A stretch of DNA of 64,000 nucleotides from Adenophora triphylla var. japonica (GCA_022495995.1 JAFEMH010001304.1:310001-374000), one strand, 5' to 3'; shown: positions 48,001 through 60,420, numbered from the stretch's first letter. Numbers and translations: made by a program. Notes: a model not told the origin generated them from the letters alone.

Positions 48001-49473
48001 TTGCGAATGTTAGAGCCGTTCCGACTTTGTATGGGGATTTGAAGGAAGCTCAACAAGGTGATCCGGAGTTGAAGAAGATTTTAGATCAAGTGCAAGATGG
48101 GAAAACCGGGGAGTTTGCTTTGAATAGAGATGGGATTTTAACTTTCCAAGGGAGAATTTGCGTTCCGTCATCGCCGGAAATCAAGAAGCGTGTTTTAGAG
48201 GATGGCCATAAGTCCAAGTTTGCGATTCATCCTGAAGTACCAAAATGTATCAAGACTTGAAGCGTGGGTATTGGTGGAATGGTATGAAGAGAGAAATAGC
48301 GGATTATGTATCTAAGTGTTTGACTTGTCAACGTATTAAGGCGTAACATCAAAGACCGCGGGACTACTTCAACCATTGGATATTCCGGAGTGGAAATGGG
48401 AAGGGATCTCGATGGATTTTGTTTTGGGTCTACCTCTTACCGCGAAGAAGATGGATGCTATATGGGTTATTGTGGATCGGTTGACGAAGTCGGCTCATTT
48501 TCTTCCTAAGTGTCAACTAAGTTTTCGTTGGAGAAGTTAGCCCATTGTATTTGAAGGAGATTGTAAGACTTCACGGGGTTCCTGTTAGTATTGTTTCCGA
48601 CAGAGATCCGAGGTTTACATCTAGATTTTGGAGAGCATAGCAGAAGCTTTGGGTTCTAAATTGTGTTTCAAGACGGCGTTTCATCCTCAAACCGACTGGC
48701 CGCCCGAGAGAACTATTCGTATACTTGAGGATATGTTACGAGCTTGTGTGATGGATTTCCAATTATCTTGGGAGGATCATCTACCGTTAGTCGAGTTTGC
48801 TTACAACAACAGCTTATCGCCTAGTATTGAGATGGCTCCGTATGAAGCATTGTATGGTAGGAAGTGTCGATCTCCGATGTGTTGGGACGAGGTTGGTGAA
48901 GCGAGACTTTGGGGCCCGGATTTGGTTCGAGATTCTACGGAGAAGATCAAGGTGATTCGGGATAGATTGAAGACGGCTCGTAGTAGACGGAAAAGCTACG
49001 CCGACAATAGAAGACGGGATTTATCATTTCGGGTTGGTGACTTTGTGTTCTTGAAGGTCTCTCCGAGGACGGGGATTAAAAGGTTTGGGAATAAGGGTAA
49101 GTTGGCTCCGAGGTTTGTAGGACCGTTTGAGATTCTAGAGAAGATAGGGGAATTGGCTTACCGGTTAGCGTTGCCTCCGTCTTTCTCTTTGCTTCATGAT
49201 GTGTTTCACGTTTCTATGCTTAGGAAGTATTGTCATGACCCCTCCCATGTTTTGAGCTCTCCTCCCGATGATGTCCAAGCGGACATGTCGTATGTTGAAG
49301 AGCCATTAAGAGTATTAGAATTCCAAGTTAAAGAGTTGAGAACCAAGAGTATTCCGATAGTGAAAGTCCTTTGGAAGAATCATACAGTTGAGGAAGCGAC
49401 GTGGGAGCTAGAGTCGGAGATGAGAGCGAAATACCCGTGGTTGTTTGAAAATTCAAGTAAGTTTCCTTTTTAA
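45064..49473 (+). pseudogene. gypsy gag-pol, several frameshifts and stops
   Basis: Recognisable in order: gag (45064, stop near 45180, frameshift near 45390), two zinc knuckles (CGFCKKLGHSEDKC and CLECGSAGHFRRNC, about 45895-46000), protease remnant with the active site reading LIDPG and then frameshifted, DFDVILGMDWLS, reverse transcriptase (46780-47160 and on; VKKDGT-like [17 protein letters not shown], then [10 protein letters not shown] after a frameshift near 47115), RNase H (47590-47960; [12 protein letters not shown]), integrase (47980-49200, broken near 48260, 48345 and 48540) and a C-terminal chromodomain-like segment (VKVLWKNHTVEEATWELE) ending at 49473. At least six separate disruptions mean no functional polyprotein. 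The last 281-codon frame is the longest intact piece. Confidence 0.9.
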
Positions 49474-49492
49474 AATTCGGGTCGAATTTTCT

Positions 49493-49507
49493 TTAAGGGG
49501 GAGTGAG
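49493..49507 (+). promoter_or_regulatory. polypurine tract
   Basis: AAGGGGGAGTGAG lies immediately before the 3' LTR, the position used to prime plus-strand synthesis. Confidence 0.75.
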
Positions 49508-50476
49508 TGTGACGACCCCAACCCTAGGCACTCATTTTAAATATTAAATTATATGCTTTTAATATTTATGTTATCTTTATGTGTTCAATTTTGTCTCTAA
49601 ATTCTTAAATTAAAATAAATTGGGTGAAAAGTAAATTTAGGAACTTATGAAAATTTATTGGACATTAAATAAAGAAACTAGGGGAAATAATAAAAATGGG
49701 AAAATGCTAAATAATATGGGGAGGTTAAATGAGTAGGATGAATTAATGGGATAAGGTTTATTTTAAATTAATTTGGGTAGGATGAAGCCTTGGATTAATT
49801 TCCCTTGGGGGGCCAAATTACTCCCTTTCCCCTCCTTGTGCCAAGTGTCCCCTCCCCATCACCTCTCTTACTACCCTTCCCCTCCCTCTCCTTCATTTAC
49901 ACAAATTTAACTAGAGAAAGCTTAGAGAGAGACCTCCATTGAAGCCTTGCCCAAGCTTTGAAGTCAATACATTCTTCATCAAAATTCAAGTCTAAGAGCA
50001 CTATTAAAGTGGGATCATCTAGAGGAAGCTATCTAGCTAGAAAGATCAATCTTCCCTTCTAAAATCCATGTGAGTTGTTATGATTCCTTCTCCTATGTGT
50101 TCATGAGCTCTTTGAATGTTGTTCTTGTTCTTGTATTGATGATTTCTTGCTTGGGAAACCTAATGGGAGTTGAATGATTGAAGAATGGAATTATTTAAAG
50201 TTAGGGTTCTTGGTAGATCATGTAAAAAAGGGTTTGAAATGGGTGGAATGGGTAGAGATAAATGATCTAGGATAACTTGGTTTGAATTTACTTGTTTTTA
50301 TGGGACTTGGTAAGATGAAGTTATGATTTGGTGTTCTTGAACTTAACTTAGTAAGAAGGACTTGGAACCTAGGCATAAATGGATGAAATTCGAATTCTGG
50401 GCTGGAGGCTTGGGCGGTCGCCCAAGGGGGCTGAGCGGCCGCCCATGCTGGCAGTAACTTCAATCACTTGGGAACT
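49508..50476 (+). repeat. gypsy 3' LTR, truncated
   Basis: Matches 42785-43752 and stops within CTTGGGAACT, losing about 1.2 kb of LTR. The first 885 bp are identical by eye. The differences that follow are C-to-T at CCG sites plus small indels. Confidence 0.92.
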
Positions 50477-50561
50477 ATTAATAGTTAACCATTATAGTTA
50501 ACTATTAATAGTTAATTATTAGTTAACTATTAATAATTAAGTATTATAGCTAACTATATTA
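50477..50561. repeat. AT-rich palindromic filler between two truncated LTRs
   Basis: About 85 bp composed of repeated TTAACTATTAATAGTTAA-type words, self-complementary at several registers. It belongs to neither the gypsy LTR on its left nor the copia LTR on its right. Confidence 0.75.
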
Positions 50562-50850
50562 GTTTTTGCAAGGGAGAGGGTGTGGGGGTTTAAATAGGGC
50601 TGAAGGGAGAAGAGATAAGGAGGAGCTTACCCGAATCGACTGAATCAACCTTGGCACTAACAGCGAAATTTCCGGAGAAGGAATAGATGAGATTGCACAA
50701 CACAAAAGACCAAGTCAAGGTCAACATCTCTCTAACTGATAAACACGTCCAAAGCTGAGAATAAGAGGGGAGGTCATTTGGGCCATGGGTCACAAAAAAT
50801 GGCTAGTTGGGCTACTCATTTTTGGGCCAAAGCCCATATAAATAACAACA
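50562..50850 (-). repeat. copia 3' LTR fragment (minus strand)
   Basis: Matches 56226-56513 with roughly 20 differences in 288 bp. The 5' LTR terminus TGTTGTTATTTATAT is preserved (ending at 50850) and the 3' two-thirds is missing. On the minus strand it is preceded by a short purine-rich AAGGTGGTGAA. Confidence 0.85.
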
Positions 50851-53800
50851 TTCACCACCTTGGATCAAGTGCCGGTTCGCGACACACCAGTGCAATTCAC
50901 GATGCACTCATAGGATACACTTATGGGCATAGTCATCATCGCCTTAGCATCTTTCATAGAGAATTTACTTAAAATCTTTTCAACATATGAAATTTTATTC
51001 AAGTAAATAACAGATAAATCACGGTCTCTGATTATATTTATGCCAAGTATCTTACTAGATCACCGAGGTATTTCATGTCAAATTTAGCACTCAAGCAATT
51101 TTTAACATTCTGTACGGATATAGAACAAGGATTAATAAGAAGCATGTCATCAACATATATAAGCAAGAAAACAGACACACTCGTATCATTCTTGAAATAC
51201 AAACAATGATCATAAGCACTTCGCTGGAATTTTAAATCTAGCATGCATTTATCAAATTTCAAGTTCCACATACGAGGAGACTGATTTAACCCACATAAAG
51301 ACTTTTTTAAGCAAACACACATAATCAGGACACGTATTATCAATATAACCAGGCTGCTTCATATATATCTTTCATCAAGATCTCCATGCAAAAAAGCAGT
51401 TTTAACATCCATTTGTTTCATTTCCCAATTAAACTGAGCTACCAAAGCAAGCATAATCCTAACAGTTGTGAATTTAACAACATGAGCAAATATTTCAGTG
51501 TAATCTATACATTTTTTCTGAGTAAAACCTTTTGCTACAAGTCTAGATTTAAATCTAACAGAGTTGGATTCATTATTGACTTTATAGAGTCACTTACAAG
51601 AAACAATTGAACAGTTTTTCGGTCTAGGCACTAAAGTCCAAGTATCATTAACATGCAAAGAATTCATCTCATCATTCATAGCATCAATCCACTCATTCTT
51701 GTTATCATAATTTAAAGCTTCATTAAAGGTTTTAGGCTCAGTATTATCAATAGATTCAAACACACTAAACACAAATGAAGTCATATCAAAATCATGAAAA
51801 TGTGCGGGTTGCCTAGGTATGCGTCTAGGTCTATCACGACTGAGTTGGTACTCAGTCAAATCAGGCAACTCATTATGATCATTTTCAATATCTTCATTTT
51901 CAACATCAACATTTTGCTCATTCACAACAATAGGATTATCAACAGGAGTAGTCTCATTTTCAGTTTGTGCAACATGCTCATTCACAATAGCAGGAATAGA
52001 CACATAAGAGTGCTCCACCGTATTTGGAGCAGGGAGAGGCACATTATTCAAGCAAGGAAATTCAGTTTCATTAAACACAACATCACGACTAATGATCACT
52101 TTGAAACCTGGTTCCTCCCTTACCCATAATCTATACCCCTTGACACCCTTCGAGTATCCCAAGAAAATGCACCTCACAGTTCGAGGTTCAAGTTTATTAT
52201 TTTTTCTATGGGCATACGCAGCACAACCAAAAATCCTCAAATTAGCATAATCAACAGGTTTTTCAGAAAAAACAGCTTCAGGACACCTACCATTTAAGGG
52301 AACAGAGGGCGACCTATTTATAAGATAGGCGGCAGTCATTACTGCCTCACCCCAAAAACGTTTGGACAAACCAGAAGTAGAAAGCATGGTTCTAACTCTT
52401 TCTAAAAGAGTTCTATTCATACGTTCAACAACATCATTTTGTTGCGGTGTATAAGGCACAGTCTTTTGCCTTTTAATCCCATATCAAGGTAAAAGTTATC
52501 AAACTCATGATTGAAAAATTCAAGTCCATTATCAGTCCTAAGTACTTTAAATTTTCTACCTGTTTGATTTTCAATCATGACTTTCCAATTTTTTAAATTA
52601 TCAAAAACATCAGATTTATTTTTCAACAAAAACACCCATGTTTTTCTGGAAAAGTCATCAATTATAGATAAAAAAATATCTATTACCACCTTGAGTGGTC
52701 TCACTAGCAGGACCCCACACACCAGCATGTATATACTCAAGTATTCCTTTAGTCGAACAATGATTAGGATTAAGAGGATTGAGAAAAGATACTCTATGTT
52801 GCTTACCCATCACACATGAGTCACAAAAAGGCATACAAGTAATTTTATCTTTACCAAAAATGTCATTTTTATTCAAAATGTCCAAACCTTTATTACTCAT
52901 GTGTCCAAGTCTTTTATGCCACAAATCAGTTTTATCAACTTTAACAACATTAGCATAATCAGACATAGGTTCAGTAGTGCAAACATACAAGTTTCTAATA
53001 TTTTCAGCTTTGAAAATCACAAGAGACCTCTTCAAGATTTTCATGCATCCACCACCCCATTTCCTTTCTAACCCATCATTTTCTAAAGATGCACAAGATA
53101 TGAGATTGTTAGCTAAATAAGGCACATGTTACACATCTTTCAGCGTTAAGCAAGAACCAGACTCAAACTTGAGACAAACGTCTCCAATACCAGCAATTTG
53201 ACACTTTTTATTATTAGCTAAATAAACAGAGCCATTTTTCATATAACTATAAGTATGAAACATGTTTTATCAGGTGTTATGTGAAACGTGCATGCAGAAT
53301 CTAACAACCATTAATTTTTCACATAATGAACATAATTCACCACAGTTTCAGTAACCATAAAAACAGAAGGCTCATTTTCACCAGAAGCAAAATTACAGTC
53401 AAGTTGCAAGTCTTGATTCTTCTTTTTAGGATTAGGACACTCTTTACGAAAATGTCCCGTCTCACCACAGATGTAATATTTTCTGTTACTTTTATTAGAT
53501 CTAGACTTACTTCTTTTCCTCTCATTATTCTTACTAGATTCAGTCTTATCATGTTGCTTATTCTGATTATTATTCCTTTGAGTAGATCGTCCTCTCACCA
53601 TATTAACCTCACCAACAATCGATTTACCCTTATTAACTCTTAATTCCAACTCTTTGCTTTTAAGCCCGTTAATCACAGTATCAAGCACAATATCATTCCT
53701 ACCATACTTAATAGCAGATCTAACATCATCTTAAGAATCAAGTATAGAATTCAAGAGCACAATAGGAGTATATTCATCAATGTTCTTATCACCGGTTTGC

Positions 53801-54382
53801 TTAATATTTTGCACAAGTTTAGTAAACCGATCAATGTTATCATCCATGTATTTGTTTAAGTTCAATTTAAACTGGAAAAACTTTTGCAAGCAAATACATC
53901 TTACTAGGTAACGATGTTTCAATATATACTTCTTCCAGTTTATCCCAAAGAGCTTTAGCACTATCATGTTTACCAACTTTTCTAAGAACAGCGGCAGATA
54001 AATTCAAAATAATCGAAGAATAAGCGCATTCATCCATTTCAAAGCTTAATTCTTGATTATCCGATTCAGCATATTGTTCAGTTACAGCTTTGAAAACTTT
54101 TTCTTTAATTAAAATGTCTTTCATTTTTTGTTGCCAAATTGAAAAATCACCTTTGCCATTGAATGACTCCATCATATAAGCATTCATATTAGCAGCCATA
54201 CAAAATAATGAATTTCAATTCCCAAAAACAGACAAAATATTTAAACGAAACAAGAGACCAAGCACCAGAAACACAACCGAATAACTCAAGAAAAGAAATG
54301 CGATTTTATTTTTCTTACCCAAGAAACCTTGTAATAGGTTTCTTAATTTACCGTTCGCGAATCAACCGGGCTCTGATACCAC
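50851..54382 (-). pseudogene. copia gag-pol, decayed, RNase H deleted
   Basis: Minus-strand element between two LTRs. Gag starts at 54199 (FNGKGDFSIWQQKMKD). Its zinc knuckle near 53460 reads YYICGETGHFRKEC, with tyrosine in place of the first cysteine. Downstream are the pre-integrase motif LWHKRLGHMSNKGLDIL (about 52920), integrase core pieces (FRTDNGLEF-like, TPQQNDVVERMNRTLLE), and RT (KSLCGLNQSPRMW, YVDDMLL near 51165, FDMKYLGDL) ending about 51060. Stops and frameshifts separate the pieces. The rest of RT and RNase H are missing, so about 1 kb has been deleted before 50990. Confidence 0.88.
54369..54381 (-). promoter_or_regulatory. copia primer-binding site
   Basis: On the minus strand TGGTATCAGAGCC directly follows the 5' LTR end (CTCAACA), complementary to initiator tRNA-Met. 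Confidence 0.88.
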
Positions 54383-56513
54383 TGTTGAGCGGACTTACCA
54401 CTCTGTTGCCAAAGACTCGCGAACAAAAGAAAAAAATGACAATTAGTAACAATACAGAAGAAAAAAACTGTAGAAGTAATAAACTAAAGGGTTAATTACA
54501 ATTTAGGGCCTGAAGTCTTGTATGAGGTCTCCAAATGGGGCCTGACTTTTTTTTTTTTTAGCGATTTAGGGCCTGACATTACATTTTTTGATCAAATCAG
54601 GGCTTTTTGACGAATTTTGTTAGAAAAGTTAGTTAAGTGACGAATTTTGGACTAAATTGAAATGCAAATTAGTTATTAAGGACTGTAATGTAAATTTTTA
54701 AAAATTGATGACCGTTACAAAATATTTTTTAAAAATAATATTTTTTGAAAATATAATATATTGTGAAAAGCTGTAATTTTTTTTATAATTTTTAAAATAT
54801 GTTAAAATAAATGTTATAAATATAAAAAAAAATTGTATTTTTAAAGAAAATAGTATTTTTTAAAAAAAATTAATTAATTATTAACGTAAATCTTGTAATA
54901 TTTTTTTTTAAAAAAATAAATACCTTGTCCACCTCAAAAACTAGGCCCCACTATGGTGTCCCACCGTCTCCGTTCAATCCACCCCCAAAACCAAATCTTC
55001 TCTCCAATTTAGAGTAAACAAATTAATTAATTGTAAAAATTTTATTTAAAAAAATTGTAAAATACCGTTTTTTACTAATTGTAAAAATTTTGGGGCCGTG
55101 GTGCGCGGAGGCGGTGGTGGAGAGGAGTGGTGGGTTGGATGCGGTGGTGTTTATGAGTACTGGGGAGGTGGAGGGAAAATTTTATTTAAAAAATTGTAAA
55201 ATATCGTTTTTTACTAATTTTTAAAAATAAATTGTTTATGATTTATGTATTTTTAAAGACAATTTTATTTTTTTGAAAAAAAAACTAAAATATTTTTTTA
55301 AAATAAATTAATTTTAAAATTTTTAAAACATTAAAGGTTTTCTTATTTTTAAAAAAAATATTACAAGATTTACGTTAATAATTAATTAATTTTTTTTTAA
55401 GAAAATACTATTTTCTTTAAAAATACAATTTTTTTATATTTATAACATTTATTTTAACATATTTTAAAAATTATAAAAAAAATTACAGCTTTTCACAATA
55501 TATTATATTTTCAAAAAATATTATTTTTAAAAAATATTTTGTAACGGTCATCAATTTTAAAAAATTTACATTACAGTCCTTAATAACTAATTTGCATTTC
55601 AATTTAGTCCAAAATTCGTCACTTAACTAACTTTTCTAACAAAATCCGTCAAAAAGCCCTGTTTTGATCAAAAAATGTAAAGTCAGGCCCTAAATCGCTA
55701 AAAAAAAAAAGTCAGGCCCCTCTTGGGGACTTCATATGAAAAGTCAGGCCCTAATTTGTAATTAACCCTAAACTAAAAACAGAAACTAGAAAAGAAAGAG
55801 TAGTAATGTTTAGAGTATTTCAGCTTAGGCCCAAGTATCTGTTTAATCTGATATCCAACCACAATCCAAGGTCACTGATCCAAGATGTTATTATGTAACC
55901 GAAAAACAGCAAAACAGTCCAAGAACACCCAGTACAGACCCCAAATAATCCCAGCCAAACTTTCGGATAGGCAACAATGAAAACCTCAGCCCACGACCTC
56001 TATTTTCCTCGCCAAGCGACACACACACAAAACACATACACTGCTCAAATAACCTTAGAATTTGAGGGAGAGACAACCTAGGAACTCGGAATAGGGAAGC
56101 AATAATTCACCAAGAAAGCAACCCACAAAACTAATTCACTGCCAAACTCTCTCACTCTCTCTATTTACCCGAAAGAGAAAACCCCAATTGTGTGTGAAAC
56201 CGTGTGTTGTTGTTGTCGTTGTGGTTTTTGCAAGGGAGAGGGTGTGGGGGTTTAAATAGGGCAGAAGGGAGAAGAGATAAGGAGGAGCTTACCCGAATCG
56301 ACCGAATCAACCTTGGCGCTAGCGGCGAAATCGCCGAAAAAGGAACAGATGAGATCGCACAACACAAGAGACCAAGTCAAGGTCAACATCTCTCTAACCG
56401 ATAAACACAACCAAAGTTGAGAATAAGAGGGGAGGTCTTTTGGGCCATGGGTCACAAAAAAAAGGCTAGTTGGGCTACTCATTTTTGGGCCAAAGCCTAT
56501 ATAAATAACAACA
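54383..56513 (-). repeat. copia 5' LTR, interrupted by a Mutator-type element
   Basis: Bounded by TGTTG at 54383 and CAACA at 56513 on the plus strand. Without the 1,280-bp insertion and its 9-bp duplication the LTR would be about 842 bp. The outer 288 bp match the left fragment 50562-50850. Confidence 0.85.
54489..55768. mobile_element. Mutator-type foldback element (MULE-MITE)
   Basis: Long terminal inverted repeats of about 435 bp, starting GGGTTAATTACAA and highly similar throughout, enclose a loop of about 420 bp with a short GC-rich patch (55090-55175). Exact 9-bp flanking duplication TAAACTAAA (54480-54488, 55769-55777), the Mutator hallmark. No transposase encoded. Confidence 0.92.
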
Positions 56514-56969
56514 TAAGATTTGCGAACCAAAGCTAGTTCGGCCAGATCTTGAAATCATAAGCAGAGTCTTCAAATTCCTCCACCCTCATTTTGTCTCCTC
56601 CAGCGATCCTGCTTTCTCTCTATCGTTTGTCGAAAAAAAAGGGAGCTGGAGCGGTGCTGTCAGGATCGGCGGAAGCTTCTGGATTCAGGCTTGATCAAGA
56701 AAATATGAAATCTTACTGGTCCCACCACCTCTCTTTCCAACGATGATTTTGACTATCTTAGTGCCAATTTTGACCTCAAATCAATTCGGTCTTGTGATCT
56801 GGTCAAATTGGAGTTTTATTGATGGATTGTGTATTTGATTGATAGCCTTTGAGAAGATATTGCTTTTCATAAATGATTTTAAGAAGGTGAAGATCTGATA
56901 ATATGATATGGATTTGGGAAAGTTGCTTATGAAAGCATATGAAAGTGCTTCATTGCCAGCGTAAAAATC
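56514..56969 (+). other. region between copia LTR and LINE coding part
   Basis: No gene recognised. CT-rich then GC-containing sequence (56590-56700) resembling a LINE 5' leader, but this cannot be verified from one copy. Confidence 0.3.
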
Positions 56970-58615
56970 TTGTTACATTATCATGACATGAATTCGAATA
57001 TGGATATCGTTGGGGCATTTCCTCAGCAACGACGCACTACACTTCAAAGACCTGGGTGTAGTGATAAGTATGTAAAGGTTGCTAGGTCGTTGCCCGAAAG
57101 CGATGCGTCATCTCTTCGCCCGGGGGTGGTGTCAAATGTGCAAGGGTTTTCGCATTGCGGACGAGTGCGGGTAAAGAAGCTAGTCCATGGTAGGTGTAAG
57201 GGTAGTGGGATGCGCTTGGAAACTTGGAACATTAGATCCTTGACAGGGAGATCAGCAGAGGTGGTGGAAGTTATGAGGAGGAGGAAGATTCACATAATGT
57301 GTCTACATGAAACTAAGTGGGTTGGAGAGAAAGCAAAAGAAATATCACCTTGGGGTTTTAAGCTTTGGTACTCAGGAAAGAATAAGGGTAGAAATGGAGT
57401 GGGTATCATTATTGATAAGGAGTATATTAATGATGTGGTGGAAGTGTACAGGAAGAGTGATCGAATTATGGGCATTAAAATAATGATACGTGATGAGATT
57501 ATAAATATTATATCCGCCTATGCACCACAAGTAGGGTTGGATGCATCTATTAAACAAGTGTTTTGGAAAGATTTGGAGGAGGTAGTGCAACGAGTACCTA
57601 GTGGTGAGAAATTAGCCATTGGTGGTGATCTGAACGGGCATGTGGGGTCTAGTCGACATGGCTTTGAGAACATTCATGGAGGTTTTAGTTTTGGGGAGAG
57701 GAATGAAGCAGGAAATAGTATCCTGGATTTTGCGATGGCATATGACTTGAGTATAATGAACATTTGGTTCAAGAAGAGAGAATCTCACTTGGTGTCCTAT
57801 AGGAGTGGAGGTAATGCGAGTCAGATTGACTTCTTCTTAGTAAGAAATGCTTATAGAAAGAGTTATACAGATTGCAAGGTTATTTCGGGTGAGAGCACAA
57901 CAACTCAACATAGACTTGTGGTACTTGATTTTCGAAGTAAGAGAATTTCGAGAAAGAGAAAACCACAGGTAGACCCTAGAATCAAGTGGTGGAGACTTCA
58001 AGGGGAGAATCAAAAGAAATTTGTAGCTAAGATGGTCGATATCGGTATTTGGTCAGATAATATAGAGGATATGGATATAGATTCGACTTGGACTAAGATG
58101 AGGCATACTATAAAGGAGGTGTCGAAAGAAGTCCTTGGAGAATCTAGAGGAAACGTGCCACCAAGTAAGGACCCATCATGGTGGAACTAGGAAGTAAAAC
58201 AAGCAATAAAGGGCAAGCGAGAAAGCTACAAATTATTGGGGAAATTTAGAAGCGACGATAACTATGAGAAGTATAAGGAAGCTAGGAGAGAAGCTAAGAA
58301 AGCAGTAAGAGACACAAGTGCAAAGGTGAATCAGGAACTTTATGATAAGTTGAATACAAAAGAAGGGGAAAAGGACATCTACAGACTCGCTCGTATGAGG
58401 GATAAGAGGACACGAGATATTGGGACGGTTAAATGTGTGACGGATGTAGACCAAAGAGTTCTACTCGGGGATAAAGAAATAAAAGATAGATAGAGTTCGT
58501 ACTTTGAATATATCTTCGAGTATGGTTAATCGAGATTTTATGCAGAGAATTCAAAAGGGTGAAGTGGAAACGGCAATGAAAAAGATGGGATTGAACAAAA
58601 AGGTCAGCAAGTGCC
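56970..58615 (+). pseudogene. RTE-type LINE, endonuclease half, 3' truncated
   Basis: The first frame (56970-58190) carries an apurinic-endonuclease-like domain: LETWNIRSLTGR, CLHETKWVGEK, IGGDLNGHVG, QIDFFLVR, then TTTQHRLVVLDF. An in-frame TAG follows at 58188 (WWN-stop), after which the same frame continues to 58493 (NYEKYKEARREAKKAVRD) and, degraded, to about 58612. The reverse transcriptase domain is absent. LINE copies normally lose their 5' end, so loss of the 3' half implies a later deletion or replacement. Confidence 0.82.
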
Positions 58616-58734
58616 AACCATTGGGTTTTAAAAAAAAAATTATATGTTACACAGTGTTGCTGTCTGTGTTGGCAACACTGACGGCAACACTTTGAGACAA
58701 TAGATTATACAAAATATAGACCAAGAGATTTTTT

Positions 58735-60420
58735 CAAACTTGAAATTGTTCAAGGGATTTAGTCAAAATATCAGAAAGTTGATGTTTGATATCAATATAC
58801 TCTATTTGGATTAAATTCTTTTCAACTAATCTCTTAAAAAATGATGACGGATATCTTTGTGTTTAGTGCGAGAGTGTTGTACGGGGTTTTTGAAAATATT
58901 TATTGCACTTAATATATCACAGTACATGGTCAAGATATTACTATAAAGACCATAGTTATCAAGAATATGTTTTAACCATATTAATTGTGAACAACAACTC
59001 CCGGCTGCTACATATTCAGATCCAGCAGTCGAGAGAGAAACACAATTTTGCTTGCGACTGTACCATGACACTAGGTTATTACCTAAGAAAAAACAACCCC
59101 CACTGGTACTTTTTCTATCATCTATATCCCCTGCCCAATCTGAATAACTAAAACCAACTAAGTTGGTATTAGTGTGTTTAGTAAACCAAATTCCTAATTC
59201 ACTAGTCCCGGATACATATTTAATGATTTTCTTAACAACATTTAGGTGAGAAATTTTAGGATTAGATTGATATCTAGCACTCACACCTACGATTAAAATA
59301 ATGTCAAGATGACTGGTAGTATATAAGATAAAGAAGACTAGTTATCATAGATAGATAAAGAGTTGGATCAACGTCCTCCCTACTTGGTCTTTGCCCACCT
59401 TAATTGTTGATCCTATAGGTATTTTTGAACTCTTTGCACTCTCCAATCCAAACCTTTTTATCAAACTTCTTGCATACTTGATTTGATAAATAAAGATTCC
59501 ATCATTTGACTGTTTTACCTGCAATCCCAAGAAATAATTTAGTTCACCTATCATGCTCATCTCAAAATTTAATGTCATAACCTTCACAAAATTTTGCAAA
59601 CAAGTTTTAGATGTGGATCCATAAACTATGTCATCAACATAGATTTGAGCAATGACAAGTTCTTTATCATGCATTAGAATAAACTATGTCATATCGGATT
59701 CACCTCTAACAAATTCATATTCAATTAGGAAACTTGTTAAACGCACATAACATGCACGTGGAGCTTGTTTCAAGCCATATAAGGCCTTCTCAAGTCTATA
59801 TACATGATTTGGGTGGAATGGGTATTCAAACCCCTTCGGTTGCTCAATATAAATCTCTTTATCTAGCACATGGGGATTTGGCCTGTTGGCTAGAGCTCAT
59901 GGCTTCCAATCTGAAGGTCATGGGTTCAATCCCCCCAGAAGTTAGAGGGAAGGCTTTCTCTCCCTAGGATTTATCTCCTAGGCGCTTCTGTGTGTGCATG
60001 TGTGTGTGTGTGTGTGAGTAGTGGAAAAAAAGTTTGAAAAAAAATCTCTTTATCTAATTACCCATTCAAGAAGACCTCTTTAACATCCATTTGGTGTAAT
60101 GTGATTTTAAGGTAACAAGCTATAGCTAAAAAAATTCTTATTGACTCAATTCTAGCCATAGGTGCAAATGTCTCGTCATAGTCGATTCCTTCCACTTGTG
60201 TATAGCCTTGAGACAAAAGATGAGCTTTGTTACGAACAATATTACCCAATTCATCAGATTTGTTTTTACAAATCCATTTAGTTCCAATTATATTAGTATG
60301 TAATAGATGAGGAACTAAACACCAAACATTATTTCGGGTAAATTGTTCAACCTCTTCTTGGCTAACTTGAATCCAAAAGTTATCGTTTAAAGCTTCAACC
60401 AAATTTTTAGGCTAAAGAAC
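58735..60420 (-). pseudogene. second copia RT-RNase H remnant, split by a SINE
   Basis: On the minus strand: RT start (IIGTKWICKNK, YDETFAPMARIES, HQMDVKEVFLNG; 60402-60060), then after the [17 protein letters not shown] and YGLKQAPRA (59860-59740), IAQIYVDDIVYGS (59650), LNYFLGLQVKQ, then RNase H (FSYSDWAGDIDDRKSTSG, about 59155) and a C-terminal SDILTKSLEQF near 58740. Frameshifts and stops separate the pieces. Gag, protease and integrase are absent, and similarity stops at 60420. The sequence is of a different copia lineage from the element at 50.9-54.4 kb. Confidence 0.87.
59866..60041 (+). mobile_element. tRNA-derived SINE in the copia RT
   Basis: Box-A-like TTGGCTAGAGCTC and box-B-like GGGTTCAATCCCC, a GT-repeat region and an A-rich end. 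Exact 15-bp target duplication AAATCTCTTTATCTA at 59851-59865 and 60042-60056. Confidence 0.85.

Larger units (their letters stand above)
42785..50476 (+). mobile_element. chromovirus-type (Tekay/Del-like) Ty3/gypsy retrotransposon, 3' LTR truncated
   Basis: Order on the plus strand: 5' LTR 42785-44963, primer-binding site 44965-44977, gag-protease-RT-RNase H-integrase-chromodomain remnants 45064-49473, polypurine tract 49493-49507, partial 3' LTR 49508-50476. The protein order and the chromodomain-like end of the integrase place it among plant chromoviruses. No target duplication can be tested because the 3' end is missing. Confidence 0.9.
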
